A program made the translations under genes and the position numbers. 64,000 bases of DNA from Immersiella caudata. Taxonomy: Eukaryota; Ascomycota; Sordariomycetes; Sordariales; Lasiosphaeriaceae. This document shows positions 1-12,105 of this stretch, in pieces. Each line of letters opens with the position of its first letter. Within the stretch, counting starts at the first letter, position 1. The stretch lies in NCBI GenBank assembly GCA_030512335.1, contig JAULSU010000002.1, positions 2,418,001 through 2,482,000 of the forward strand, in the 5' to 3' direction. The notes under the pieces are model-generated. The model made no database searches, was not told the DNA's origin, and saw only the letters and a list, made by a program, of their open reading frames with translations.

Positions 1-938
1 GGTCCATCGAGGAGAGTTCTACAGCTCAGTAAATCGAGTCGTCGAGAGATGCGATGGAGGTCAAAGGAGTTCCGATGATAGGCGGAAAAGTCGACTGGGG
101 CTCTCTGACGGAAGACAGGGGCCGAGATTTGTGCGGGGACAAACAACCGCGCGAAGCTGCTTCTCTTTGCACCTGGGGAATCACCTCCTCTTATCAGGCG
201 AGGAGGAGAAGGACACGAAGGCGATTTTGTAGCGTCGGCCAAGTGCGCACAGTTCGACGTTACAAACCGCCCTGGCTTTGAGACGATACACTCTTCCTGC
301 AGGTCACGCCCCTGAAAACCCAACATTTTTGCGTTGACCCCCGCGCGCTAGGGCCGTCTGAGGGGTAGCAACGGGGGCCGATGAGAGCCGGCAATTGGTT
401 CCTGAGCCATTGCAAGCAAAACTGGTACGGAATAGCTACTGATAATAGCAGTGGTGAACTCGAGCGTCTCAAGTGCTTCTCGTCGCACAAGCGCAGTACG
501 CGCCGTTTCATGCCGTTCAAGTCAGTTCCTCACGCGAACTGAGGAGTGGTCTCCAATAGGTCTCCGCCCATCGGAGAAAAGGGTCACCCATGCTGCGATG
601 ACCTCACTGCCTGGGCGTTCAAGCGGAGCACCCCTGGGAAAGCCACTGGAAACACCACCCGCGGGTTCATGCACAATTGCAGAGCGGAAACGGTTCGCGA
701 GTTTAAAACACGGGGTGACAGGTACCAAACGCCAGTTGCCATTGCGTCGGGCCTTTCCCCGCATGTGCCACGCCTTGGGAGCGAACTCCTGGGGCAAAAG
801 CGGACAGTCCAGTGTACCGAATGCAGGTATCACCGTGATACATACTCAGATTCCAGCATGTAACAGTATGACTATTAGGGATATATGAAATACAACTGCC
901 GCCCAACTTGCAACCCTTTCTAACGACTCTCCTATTCC
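1..938. other. intergenic, no supported gene
   Basis: No gene is supported here. Several overlapping open frames on both strands (for example around 451-888 plus and 522-833 minus) look equally random, share no recognisable domain, and show none of the spliced structure of the real genes nearby. The right end is the 3' flank of the minus-strand monoacylglycerol lipase gene. Confidence 0.6.
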
Positions 939-1944
939 TCAAAGCTTCGATTCCGCCGGCCTCCCCTCCGTCTCGCACCTCGCCAGAATCCAATCCGCCA
1001 TATCCTTATAAAACTCATCGCTGCACTCCCCATCCGCATGCAACTGATGATACCACCCCTCATACGTTTTAAACTCCTTATCCTTTACCGCATCGGTGCA
1101 CGTATCAAAAAACTTCTTGCTCGCCTTGTAACACGTCACCTTATCCTCCGTCCCGTGGCCAACCCACAAGCTCCTCACCGCATCTCCCGTAGGCTTCACC
1201 GCGCCGCTCGCCAGCATCTCCATCCGATCCATCATCCCCGCCAGCCCCTCCAGCGTGCCCGTGTTGTGCATGAGCTTATCTTCCTCCAGATCTTTTTGAA
1301 TCGCCGGATCCCTTGAAAGCTCATGCGCCTTCAGCTCAATAAACATCTGCCTCCTCGGCAGCACCCTCCCCAGCAGTCTCCCCGCCACCACCTTGATCAC
1401 GCTCGGCTTTGTCTCTGGCGAGACATCAATCAACGGGCTCTCCAGCAGCCATCCCCTCACATGACGCACAACCTCGTTGTGGTACTCCACCGTAGACGCC
1501 AGTGTCAAAACCTGTTGTCCGCCCATCGAGTGGCCCAGTACGAACACTGGCACTGAATCATCAGCAGGGAGATGCGACTTGATAAAGGCCGCGATGTCAG
1601 CAATGACGCGGGGCGTCGGACCGGTGAGACCGTGCTCGTGGGTTCCGGCGACGGAGCGACCCCACCCGCGCTGGTCGAAGCCGTAGACTGCGATGCCGCG
1701 GTTGGCGAGGGAGGTCATCATCCGGTTGTAGCGGTTCACATGGTCGCTGAAGCCGTGGATGAAGAGGAGCTTGGCCTTGGGGGGGTCGTCGGGCTGCGGG
1801 GGTTCCATATCAATACTCATTGCGTTGCTGCCTCCATGGTCCGGGGGGGCGCCCGCAAACAGGCGGGGGTGGGCTTACCAGCCATGACTTGGAGTAAAGG
1901 CGTTTGCCCTCAACTTCGAAGTTGTCTTCCTTTTCGACAACCAT
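939..1944 (-). CDS. YJU3: monoacylglycerol lipase (alpha/beta hydrolase, Yju3 type)
   Basis: Predicted to hydrolyse monoacylglycerol to glycerol and fatty acid, as in the yeast Yju3 / mammalian MGL family, which acts at lipid droplets and membranes. Two exons: 1944..1879 and 1793..939, giving about 306 residues, the normal family length (about 300-313). The intron (1794-1878) has a GTAAGC donor and a GCAG acceptor and joins in phase 0. The first exon supplies the conserved short beta-strand region ending Tyr-Ser-Lys-Ser-Trp just before the Pro-rich linker and the HGF oxyanion motif (about residues 35-37). The nucleophile elbow GHSMG lies at about 109-113, and the Asp and His of the triad are plausible in the HGTEDK and WYHQLHAD segments near the C-terminus. 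A start at the in-frame ATG inside the intron would lose the conserved N-terminus. The exact substrate is inferred from family only. Confidence 0.9.
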
Positions 1945-2789
1945 TTTGTGTGATTTGGCGAGTTTTGGCGGTCGATTCTTCGCTGGTTGTTTGAAGCCGT
2001 TGGGAACAGGTCAAGGAATCGGTGAGGTGGGAGACTTCAGGCACTGACGTTGGTGGGCTTTAAGTTGCACGTGAGAGTCCATTGAGGTGGCGGTCGCATG
2101 CGCCCATTCGGGGCTTCAGCCGCGGCTGCGCCGAACACTCCCATCCCAACCAAATTGCGACGGTCTATCAGCCTGGCGGCATACTATTGGCTTAATGGAA
2201 CGAGCGAGTCAACTCGATTAGAGGTTCAAGCCATTGAGAAGAAGCCATTGCATGCGAAACGTACGAGCGGTCGAATGGTAGTAGTACCACACATTTAGTG
2301 GTTTTCTCAATGTCAGTAAGTAATACTTAGACTCAGCTGACAAGAAGTCATTGGTCCTCAACTTTTCAACCATGACACAAAAGTGTATATTTCCGATCTG
2401 TTACTCCGCGACACTCGCATTTAGCTGCTCAGAAAAACGGTGATCCTACAACGCAAACCCACAAATCCATTCATACATCCAGCAACATGCGTGGATATCA
2501 ACCAGCCAAAGAAGCCCAAATAAGCCGCCCGGCCGAGTTCCATTCCCCAATGACTTCGGGTTCCCATCCAGGGCCCGGCCTGATATAGAACACCTGTAGA
2601 GCCCCAAGCCGAAATCAAGCCAAATTCCCAAGTGCCACAGTCGTGTCATCATCCCGTCATCCAATCATGACATCAAGAGCCAAAGTTGGTATAACCGCAC
2701 CAAACTCCGCTTGTAATAAAACATTTCCAGAAACCCCGGCGGCCCAGACCCGTAGTGCCGGAATACAGCCAGATTCCTGTGAAGGCAAA
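1945..2789. other. intergenic, no supported gene
   Basis: This is the upstream region of the minus-strand lipase and the 3' flank of the minus-strand RFX gene. Short open frames (2098-2298 plus, 2421-2664 minus) have no recognisable features, and I see no repeat or RNA gene. Confidence 0.55.
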
Positions 2790-5354
2790 TCATATGTCCG
2801 CAAGTTCCGTGCCTGCAAATAAGTCTTGAGAGTGTGATGGCGTGTAGGTAAACTTCTCTCCAGGAAGATCTTCATCGGGTGTTCTGATCCCAATCCCGCT
2901 GTCGTCGTGACTTTGTTGGTTGCTCGCTGGGGGTACCGAGGGGAACGGAGCCTGATCTGGCTGCGACTCTGACATGCGAGACATGCGGAAGTCGTCGCTG
3001 GCACTGCTATACCGTGAACCCGGGTTGCTCGCTTCTTTTTTTGCCACCTGGTGCTTGGGAACCAACAGCGGGTCACCCGAAGACTTCTGCTTCATGAAGC
3101 CGCCTTGCTCTGCCAGGAACTGTATCATTTCATCGATCCAGCATTTTGTAACCCACCACGATCCAAAACTCTTGCCTTGCGCGATGGTAAGGTCTCTCAT
3201 GACAGCGGTCCCCAAACGCTGAACGCACCAGACAATATCCGTGTGCGAAGCGTAAGGGAAGTGACCCGGAAGGGCGCGCAGAAAGCTCACCCAACGATCC
3301 AGCACGTTGGACGCGTTTTGCTCCTCATAAGTCTCCTCACGTGGCTGTCGCCCATTGCGCATAGCGCTATCGCCATGCAGCGTCATGCATTCTATCTCCC
3401 ATGGGACATTGACCGGATCGAGCAAGTCGCGCATCTCGTTTAGCAGCAGCTTGACAACATCATCCATGCCCGAAGACGGAACAGTCTCCGCGATCTTCCG
3501 CAAGTTGATCATGGATATCCATTCCATGTACATGAGATCCCGGTTGGCAGGGTTGGATAACATATTTGCTGCAGCGTGGGCCGTGAGGTTGACGCGGAGT
3601 GCCCTGTCCAGCAGTCCGGCGAAGATTGTGGCTGGGGCTTCCTTTGCTCGTATTACGTGGTGTGGCAGCCCCCGGAAAGACTCTCGGATATGGGGAACAA
3701 GCTTCTCAGACATGCTGCGCAGCGTGTCCAGCACGGGTTTGGGGACTACCTGGAGGGTGAGGCTTGAAACTATCCGCATCATCCGCTGGTATAAAATAAA
3801 ATCGCATTCCTCGATCCAGGGCGCCACCGCCGGGTTGGTGAACAGTTTTTGAACAGGCATCGTAAGTGTGCCTTGGAACGACGTGAAGAGGTGGAAGAAC
3901 GTCTTCTCCTTGCAGAATCGGATGCACTCAACCAGGGAGGTGCAATGAGATCGATAGAGTGCAGCCAGGGACTTGGCGGCGTCCGGGTCTGTTCCGTTGG
4001 GCAGAAATGGCTCGATGGCTGGTAGGATCAATGGGTCTGACTGCGAAAACGGCTCGGTGGCTTCCGGAGCGAAGCACAAAATCTGTGCTGTCTTGCTCAT
4101 GGTACTGTTGAGTTGCTCCATGCTTGTAACCTGGGGTTGGTTGTACAGGCTATGCCTGAATTCGTGAGATCGCTTCATTGATGCCTCCGGCTGCTGGCCA
4201 ACATCAGGTGTTGGGAAAGCAGCCCGTTCAGGTCTCGTCGCAGTCGTGCTGACAGGAAGTGTGCTGCGTCCGTGTTAGCCATCCAGAATACATATAGCGA
4301 GCGAAGATTTCCAGTCTCACTTGAAGTTCGGCGAAAAGGATGGAGTTTCGCCGAGAGGCATTGCCAGCTGCGGTGCAGGGTCTCGAACCTCCGGTTGTTC
4401 TTCCATTAACGCGAAGTTGACGTAGTGGTACTTGGACTCGCCACGAACGCCGAGTCGTCGTGTCTTGAGGCCAGGGAAAAGGACACGGACGAGCTTGCCA
4501 AAGCTCGCAGGATTCAGCACAGTTATTCTCTCCGTCGCGCAGCGAGATGCGTAATTGGCGTACACTCTTCCTCTGGGAACTGATCCTTTACCTTTGGAGC
4601 ATACTTGGTTGATCCTGTTGTGGGTTAGCACTTGTTGGCGCGAAAACTGAGCTTGCGGATTGCCCACCAAAGCATAGCAAAGACCTGACGAGTTCGCTCC
4701 GAGTTTGGCCCACGCTCATTGCCGTGGAGTTCCTCGGCCACATCCTCGAGATTACGGTGTTTGTTCGTCGTAAATAACTGGCGCATTTCCATTTCATTGT
4801 TCGCACTGGACCGAGACCCGGACTTCGAGTTCCCAGGTGCTCCAACAAAGGAGTCATTGTCGTCGTTGGCGTCGCGGTCCATCATCTGGCTGTCGTCGGC
4901 GAAGCTGTTGTTACCGGCAAAAGAGTCTGCTGACATTGAGTGGCGGCTGATGCTGTGACTTGGGTGGTGGCTGAACGCGACGCTCTGCATCGAAGCATTC
5001 ATAGGCCCGTCGAGGTGAAGTTGTGAAGCCATGAGCAAAGCCTCTGGTGTCATTTGGTTCGGCCCGCCGACGAGCTCGCTATGGCTATGATCGTGAGGTA
5101 TCCACTGCGCCGTGTAGGCTTCGGCATCCTGTAACCCGTGGTGCTCAAGATTTGGCTGCGTCGTGGCACTGTGAATTGACGCCGTGGACCCTCGCGACCG
5201 AGGCCTCTTTCTGGCCTTGGCCATGGCCAGGGGATCTGTGAACATAATCAGGACTCGACCGGCTTTGTGGAAGAAGACATCCAGGGCGACGCGCAGTTAA
5301 GAAGGAAAAGCAGCGCTGGGATGGGGGTGTTGACATACCGTAGGTCGAGTCCAT
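2790..5354 (-). CDS. RFX1: RFX-family winged-helix transcription factor
   Basis: Sequence-specific regulator of the RFX family (yeast Crt1, fission yeast Sak1, fungal RfxA/RFX1), binding X-box DNA in the nucleus. Four exons: 5354..5339 (16 nt), 5235..4668, 4614..4321 and 4263..2790. Phases all agree and give about 783 residues. Introns are 5236-5338 (GTATGT donor), 4615-4667 (TGCTAAC branch site) and 4264-4320 (GGCTAAC). The N-terminus has a basic KARKRPRSR patch. The RFX DNA-binding domain spans about 165-255; it is split by the 53-nt intron inside a Trp codon and contains the family signatures VCSKGKGSVPRGR and LNPASFGKLVR, then SKYHYVNF. The rest is the conserved fungal RFX extension plus a Ser/Pro-rich tail. 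The start is the ATG at 5354; a stop codon lies in frame just upstream. Family members control DNA-damage, morphogenesis and secondary-metabolism genes. Targets here are unknown. Confidence 0.9.
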
Positions 5355-6930
5355 CCGCACGCTTCCGTCCACAATTCAAAACAAGGACCCCGAGCAAATG
5401 GCGGTTGGCAAATGCGACTGTAAAGATGCGCGCAAGTTTGTCCGTGGAAGGAAAAAAATGAAGAAAAAGGATAACCCCAAAGAATAGGTGGTACTAATGA
5501 TTGCGCGCGGTCTGTGCAGGTGGATGATGTCGCTGCGTTGTCCTCCTGAGCGACTTCAATGGCGCTGGGAGAGGAGAGTTGGAAGAAATCCCGTCAGTTT
5601 GTAAACATTGAGGTGGGAGCCGGGGCAATGCGCTCCAGCCTCTTGCCCACCTTGCGCACGTACCACCCCGCACTGATGGGGGACTGTTATTGGCTGTCCG
5701 GCTTATACGTAAGCGAGAGAAACAACAAACAATTCCCTGAATGCCCCTCGACCTCGACTGCCTGTGCGCGCATTCACCTAGAGTTTGGGAGGAAGCCCAA
5801 GCAGTCAACTGATGGCAAAGATCTTTCGTGGCGGCTTTGCGACGTTGGTCCTGTTCACAGTTTTGCATGATCCCGATGAGCCGTTAGTCGACATCCGTTC
5901 TCTCCGCTAGAACTCTGTTTTGGGTGCGAAGGCTATCTAAATCTACCCATGGAAATAGAGTTATCCTTGCCAGATGCCAAACTTGTACCGGTTTCCACGC
6001 CCACCTTCAGCGACTTGGGCAGTATGTGGATGGGTGTTGGGCGGCGGCCAGTGACCGATAATGCGATACTCCGTGCTAACCATAACGATCAACAGCACTT
6101 GGGAGAGCAAATCAAGCTGAGAGTAAGAGGAATGGAGAAAATCTCCTCATAAATGAACACACAGTCAATCCAAGCGACAGTAAGGGGGTTGAGCATGCCT
6201 GGGCTATGACTTGAGGTCTCAACTCACTCTCCTCCAAGCAATCATCAAAGTCTATAAGCGGCAAGGCGTTACCCAATCCACGATAAGCATTTACCAGTTA
6301 CTCTCGGTGCCCATTCCGTTGGAACTCATTCAGGGCAAAATCAAACCCAAGCGATAATCAGAGAGATTTGATGAGGACAAGAAATGTAAAAATAACGACC
6401 TTATCAACCTGCTTGAGCTGTTGTTAACTGGCACATCACACCGAGGTGTAAACCAAAGCAAAAGCACGGTGATCGTGAGCTGCATGACTCGAACCCTAAC
6501 CCGTTGTTCGTGTTCATCTGATGGCTTGGCCTTCTGGTCCGGGCGCCATGTGACAAGCGTCATCACCCCTTTCCATTCTGTCCACGTCTCGTCATTGCCT
6601 GCACAATCTGCCAATCACCAAATTACCATCAACCCTTTGAACATCGTCCCTTTCCGGCTTCAGACCAAAACAACAATCCCCAGACCGCATTTATTCCGGT
6701 GCTTTGTTGCAATATTCCAGGTGAGCGCCTCTTTGACCGCTTTCGCAAATCTGAGCACTTGCCGATATGGAGCATTCCAGCTTCCCCGCTGGTCTCGCTG
6801 GCGCTGGCGCTGGCGCTGACCCTCGCCCTCGTCGCGGCGCTCGCCGACATTTTGATCTGTCGCTGACAATCGCACAGCAAGCTAGCTCTACGCACACGCT
6901 TTTACTTGATCTTCGCTCGATTTCGCAACC
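5355..6930. other. divergent intergenic region between RFX1 and YOP1
   Basis: About 1.6 kb lying between two divergent genes, presumably holding both promoters and 5' UTRs. It includes one telobox-like AACCCTAA (6492-6499) and, close to YOP1, a short run of the hexamer unit CTGGCG (about 6792-6820). Open frames here are short and mutually overlapping and look random. Confidence 0.6.
6492..6499 (+). promoter_or_regulatory. telobox-like octamer upstream of YOP1
   Basis: The sequence AACCCTAA sits 432 bp before the YOP1 start. Teloboxes (half telomere repeats) occur in fungal and plant promoters, often of ribosome-biogenesis genes. A random 64-kb window holds about two such octamers by chance, so function is only possible. 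Confidence 0.25.
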
Positions 6931-7715
6931 ATGTCTTCTCCTCAGGACCGTGTGAACCAGTATATCGGTCAGCTCGACAAAGAGGTATGTCGTCTTTCGC
7001 ATCTGCCCGGCAGATCGCACATTCCGCCCTCACCGACTTGCGCCCTTTGTCGCTAATCTGGAACATTAGCTTTCCAAATACCCCGCCCTGAACAACCTCG
7101 AGAAGACGACCTCTGTGCCCAAGGCTTACGCTGTCATCGGCCTCGTCACCCTCTACTTTTTCCTTATCGTATTCAACCTCGGTGGCCAGCTCCTGACCAA
7201 TATCGCTGGTTTCACCATTCCCGCCTACTATTCTCTCGGTGCCCTCTTCACCGCCACCAAGGCCGACGACACACAGTGGTTGACCGTAAGCACAGCTGTC
7301 TTCCCTTGCGTACGGTTGCGCGTCTTGCTAACTTTGCTGCCTAGTACTGGGTTGTCTTCTCCCTCTTCACGTATGGATCCCCCATGACCCAAAATACCCA
7401 AATTCCCAGCGCGTGACCATTCTAACATGGATGACTGCAGCGTGATTGAGAGCCTTGTCAGCGTCGTTTACTGGTTCCCCTTTTACTTCACTTTCAAGTT
7501 TGTTTTCCTCCTGTGGCTCTCTTTGCCCGCCTTCCGGTACGTCATACCCTGCCCCAATTTCGGTGATCAGAGTGTACCAACAGCTTGACTGCAGTGGCGC
7601 CGATATCATTTTCCGTTCTTTCCTTGCCCCGACTCTTGGCCGTTACTTCCAGAGTGGTGCTGGCTCTACTGCCAGCGGTCTTCGCGCCAAGGCGGACTCC
7701 CTCCACACCGAGTAA
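6931..7715 (+). CDS. YOP1: YOP1 / REEP (DP1/TB2/HVA22) ER membrane-shaping protein
   Basis: Reticulon-like hairpin protein that curves and tubulates the endoplasmic reticulum and interacts with Rab/Yip machinery. Five exons: 6931..6984, 7070..7285, 7345..7370 (a 26-nt exon), 7441..7536 and 7595..7715. They join in consistent phases to about 170 residues, close to yeast Yop1 (180). Visible features are the N-terminal DRVNQYIGQLDKEL helix, two long hydrophobic hairpins (AVIGLVTLYFFLIVFNLGGQ region and the YWVVFSLF...WFPFYFTFKFVFLLWL region, the latter split by two introns), and the conserved tail LPAFRGADIIFRSFLAPTLGRYF. All introns use GT-AG with CTAA-type branch sites. The start is the first ATG, matching the family N-terminus exactly. 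Identification is very secure. Confidence 0.96.
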
Positions 7716-8607
7716 ATCCTGAGTGAGCAACCACAAAAGTGCGGGCCCCGGCAACACACACAAGGCGCGTGGCCTTGAAGGGAGGGCCCTCTGGCATTGC
7801 GGGGACTAGAAGCTGCCACATTTCCCTCTTTGACGTTGGACACGAATATCACGACTTCAGCTACACAAATCAACGACAGGGTTGGGAAACGGACAATCTC
7901 GGCACACATCACGAAACGGATCGGATATGACTTTCTGGAGGCGGTTGGTTGGGTAAGGCACTGTGAATAGGTTCGGTTTTGGGTTCCTTTCTCTCAGGAT
8001 CGGTTGATTTCATCAGTATAGAGTCGTGCCTTTGGAATACCTGTTCTTGTACGTCGCAGTTGGAAGCGGAGGGACAAGGAGGCGTTGGACCATGACTGGT
8101 CTCCGTCATGATCCAAATAGCTTTATATGACACTTGCTGCTTAATCGCTTTGTTGTGACATCGCTTTGTAATCGCATCTGCGTTTTTGACACGCATCAAA
8201 TTTGCACCTCTGGAAAGACGTCAGTTGCACATGCGATCAAGTTGGGGTATGCTTGGCGCTGCACCACAACACGGCCCGTACAAGCTTGACCAAAAAGAGA
8301 CCAACAAGGGGCGCTGTCAGCCTTGGAACTTGCCCCACGTCGACCCCAAGTTTCAGTTCGACGACACGCTTTCTCACAAAGAGCAACCCTTTGCGCCGAG
8401 AAGCATTCATGGGCATAAAAAGCGAACATCGTTTTACTGCGCTTCAGTATTATGTCGCAATAGCGATTCACCTCCCTCATCTACAAAACCCAACTGAAGA
8501 GCTGACCAATGCGCGGCCACCAGTGATCGAACAATACAATACCCCCAGTCGCTGACATCTCTCTTTGGTTTCTACCAAGACGGTGGCCCCGCGTGGGCTT
8601 TCTCGCG
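7716..8607. other. intergenic, 3' flank of YOP1 and promoter of MID1
   Basis: No gene is supported. Open frames on both strands (7739-8555) overlap each other and lack domains. The last few hundred bases are presumably the MID1 promoter and 5' UTR. Confidence 0.6.
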
Positions 8608-10559
8608 ATGCAGCTGAGCCCTCTGCAGTCGCGGCTGGCGGCTTCCCTTCTCGCGTCCTTTTTGTTGATTGCGCTTTACCTGACCCTCTTCTCTCCACAC
8701 TTCGCCATCGCCGAGGATGTACCTGGAAGCTCAACCATAGTCCTCGACAATGTCGACTTCTCGACTTCTGAGCCGCGAGGCCTGCTCGACCCAATATACG
8801 AAGCCGAATTTTCTGCCTTCGATAGAGGCATCCTCGGCCGGGCACCCGCAGGAGTCACCGCGCTCACTAATAATGAAGCGATGCCCATGAACGCCGTCGC
8901 GGGGTCAACGCAGCGATTCATGTTCACCGTGGGCACGATACCCGCGCGAGCTATCTCGGAAGCATCACTAGAGCTGAGGGGGGAGCGTGATGGTAGCCAG
9001 CGGAGGAGCACGGACAGCGAAGAGGTTGAGGAGGAACTGGCGCCAGAGGCCGACTTGGACGGATTGACAAAGCGGCAACTTGCTCAACTGGTATACATAT
9101 CGGCCAACACATGCGAGCAACCTCGACCTGTGGCCGCATCGAACACGACGGCAGATCCACCGCAGTTGACGCTATACGTTTCAAAGACTGATGCAAACCA
9201 ATCACCCGGCCCGCTCGCCGATACAGATTCGCAGTTCCAAGCGAACTTCACCGAGGGGGCTGTCATGTTCAACCTCACCGTGAGCGGGGATGTGTATATC
9301 GGAGTCTATGCCCCCAATGCAACTGGGTACACTGGGCAGTATAACTTCAGAGTCGCTGCTTCTACCGATGGCTATTTTTACACATACAACGAGAGAGATG
9401 ATGCGGACCTCATCTGGGTGGACAGCGACGCCCAAGGCGCCCTGTTGATAACACACAATCTCACCGAGAGCACTGATCCGGCCGTGGAGGAAAAGATCAT
9501 GAGCACGCAGCCGTACGTCATGTTTGCCCATAACAGTGGTGACAAGTCGATCAACGGTCTCAAGTACTCATACTGTGGTCTGCAAAACCACGCTCAGATC
9601 GCGGCCACTAAGAATGGTCAGTTCACGAGCATGGTTTCCACCGGCATGACGAAGAGGGGACAAGGCAACCTCCCGAAGCAACAATTTTTCTTCAGTGGGC
9701 TCAACTCGAGTGCAAACTACCTCGGAATACTGGCCAGAGACGGCAACTCGTCAGTCAGCGGAAACGGCCTTGTCGGTGGTGGTGGCCACGTTTTCAAAGC
9801 AACAAGCTTTAGCACCAAGTCAGGTAGGTAGTCATCGCGTCATGGATTTTTGCATGTCAAGCTGACTGGTCAGATCACGGAAACTGCGGCATTGTCTTCA
9901 ACCTTACGTTCTGTGACCAGGTCGCATACTCGGTGCCCAGCAACCCCAACTTTGGCAACTCCACTCAGCTGGCGCAATTTTACGATGACTACGCAAAAAC
10001 TATGTACGAAAACTTCAATAAGTCGTTGCAGCAAGTCGCTTGCGAGGCGCCGTCGAACCAGCGGTACTCTTTAGCACGCAACTGCTCACAATGTGCGCAA
10101 GCATACAAGGATTGGCTGTGCTTGGTCACCATTCCACGCTGCGAAGACTTTGACAACCCCGCTCCGTTCCTCCATCCACGAGCGATGGACCAGCCGTTCC
10201 CCAACGGAGAACGACTTGGTGACGCGGCTTGGGTCCTGGCCGAGCAGAATAACATGGCAGCGTATAACACCAGCCGAAATCCTCGGATTGATGAAATTGT
10301 CGTGCCGGGGCCGTACAAGGAATTGTTGCCATGTGAAGATCTCTGCTACAACATTGTTCAGAGCTGTCCTGCTTCCTTGCAGTTCAGCTGTCCACTGCCA
10401 GGGCAAACCGGGTTCAGTTCTAGTTATGCCAGGCGGCAAGGGGATGAGTTGAGCTGCAACTACCCAGGATCCGCCCATTTCACCTCATCAGCTGTGAGGT
10501 TAGCAGCAGCATGGGTGGTCCCTGTGGTTGTGACGCTGCTTGGGCTCTTTCTTGTCTAG
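8608..10559 (+). CDS. MID1: MID1, stretch-activated calcium channel regulatory subunit
   Basis: Plasma-membrane/ER glycoprotein that partners the Cch1 channel for calcium influx under mating, cold, ER or membrane stress. Two exons, 8608..9823 and 9874..10559, are joined by a 50-nt intron (GTAGGT donor, AAGCTGAC branch, TCAG acceptor; phase splits an Asp codon), giving about 633 residues. Visible features: an N-terminal hydrophobic signal/anchor (about residues 9-30), many N-glycosylation sequons in the extracellular part, and a Cys-rich C-terminal half with the family signatures NCGIVFNLTFCDQVAYSVP and WLCLVTIPRCEDF. A strongly hydrophobic C-terminal end (about the last 22 residues) resembles a GPI-attachment or membrane tail. 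The start is the first ATG before the signal sequence; an upstream in-frame extension has only GTG. Length and domain order fit other filamentous fungal Mid1 proteins. Confidence 0.93.
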
Positions 10560-11088
10560 GTTCAACGCCCTACGCGGCGGCTAGCGGGCCGCCTAAGGCT
10601 GACCGTGCCGATCGAAGTCTTGAATTTGGGCTGTATGAGGCGTTAGAAATAATGGCGGCATCGTGATCCTTTGGGTTGGGTTGGTGTTTACAGCGATTAT
10701 GGCATTTTGGAATTGGTATTCAAGCTAGGCTGAATATGGAGTTGGTGGCATATTTCGACAAAATCTGAGCGAACCAATACATGCGTGTATACCTTTTGCA
10801 GTCGGGGCTCGGCCAGAGACTCTCGATTGTCCGGTTGTTGTATAGATTTGGGCACTGGAATGTCATGCCCATTGAAGGCATCGAATGGTTCTACCTGGAA
10901 TCTGTTTGCTGAGACACCCGAAGTTCCCGTGCTGCAACTCACAACCCATCTGGAAAACGTGGGCTTCTGGGTCAAATCTGGGCACCTCACATTTGCAGTC
11001 TCCTCAAACACGAGACCTCTCAATGTGCTTCTTGTGCTTGAGCAGTCCTTCGTTGCATTATTTCACTTTCCCTCGTCTCACCTCACCA
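10560..11088. other. convergent intergenic, no gene seen
   Basis: The 3' flanks of MID1 (plus) and the INA17-like gene (minus). I see nothing that looks coding or repetitive. Confidence 0.6.
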
Positions 11089-11535
11089 TCAAAACGGCCA
11101 CCACCCCTTCTTCTTTACTACTTCCACAGCGTCCCCATTCTTGGGTTTCCTTGCCTCCTCCTCGACCCTTACCGCCTCCAACCTCGCAACCTCCGCTTCA
11201 AGCTGTGCTATTTCGGCTGCACATAGTCAGTCCAAACCAGCTCCGTTGCAATATTTTCACTCGGGCATACCGTTCTTCTCACCCTTAATCTCATTTTGCT
11301 CTAGCTTCACCCAAGCGTAGTAAAGAACTTGGTATGTGAATATGGCAATGAGGATGGTCTTGGCCACGGGACGGGTGAATGTTTTGTAGAATTCTCCGGT
11401 GGCGGATCGTGGTTTGGTTGGTTGTTGGCTGGAGTAGGGCTGTTCTCCAATGATTTGGGGTCGGAGGACGGATGAGATGGGGCGCGTGGTTGAGATGAGG
11501 CGGCGGGGAAGGGTGAGAGGGATTCGGGGTGGCAT
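11089..11535 (-). CDS. INA17: small mitochondrial inner-membrane protein, INA17-like
   Basis: Two exons, 11535..11271 and 11216..11089; the 54-nt intron (GTATGC donor, GTGCAG acceptor) splits one codon, giving about 130 residues. The N-terminus is rich in Arg, Ser, Thr and Pro with no acids for about 35 residues, as in mitochondrial presequences. A single membrane span follows (about 62-78, ILIAIFTYQVLYYAW), then a charged coiled coil (EIAQLEAEVARLEA) and a very short C-terminus ending KKKGWWPF. This layout (presequence, one span after an Arg-Pro, WxKLE, coiled coil, Trp-rich end) matches yeast Ina17, a subunit of the complex that assembles the peripheral stalk of F1Fo-ATP synthase. The homology is remote and from memory of the family pattern, so the name is tentative; the gene itself is well supported. 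Confidence 0.6.
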
Positions 11536-12105
11536 TGTTGTGGTGTGAGTGCCGTCGGGAATGTTGATGTGGTGGAAAGGGGGTTTTTGAGGTAGTTAGT
11601 TGGTGTGCGGTTAACCCGTGTAAGTGAGGCTGAGTATTGCGACCGTCATGGACGTTGCGATGAGGGAGCTCGAAAAAGGAGTGGAGCCATCCCAAGGCTG
11701 TGATCCACGGTGCCGGATCGGCATCAGATGCTGATTGGCTTACCCCAGCCATCCCCATCCCCCACCCCCTGCATGCTAGAGTAATGCACGCGCTTCGCTG
11801 CGGGCCGCGTAGGGTATCTCCAACGCCAGATGGCCTAAAGTCCAGAAGTCATAGCTCCGTCAACTGCAATCTGTCCCGAATCTCACCTGCGAGCTTCATC
11901 CGCCACACACGTTATATAGCTGGTTTTTCACCAATTTGAGCCGAGGTTCTTGTTACATCTTGATTTGAAGTTTTGCAAAGGGCTATTTCCCCACCATCTG
12001 CGTATTTATTTGCGCCTCAAGAGCCCCTGTCGCATCCGTCCTGCTCAGCAACCTCCAGCACGTTTACACCACTTCGCGTTGGACGAATCACCACACATCC
12101 TCACA
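11536..12105. other. divergent promoter region, INA17-like / YSY6
   Basis: No gene is supported. The region lies between two divergent small genes and should hold both promoters. Confidence 0.55.

Noticed and set aside
1572..1994. 140-residue plus-strand frame
   Set aside because: It is antisense to the monoacylglycerol lipase exons.
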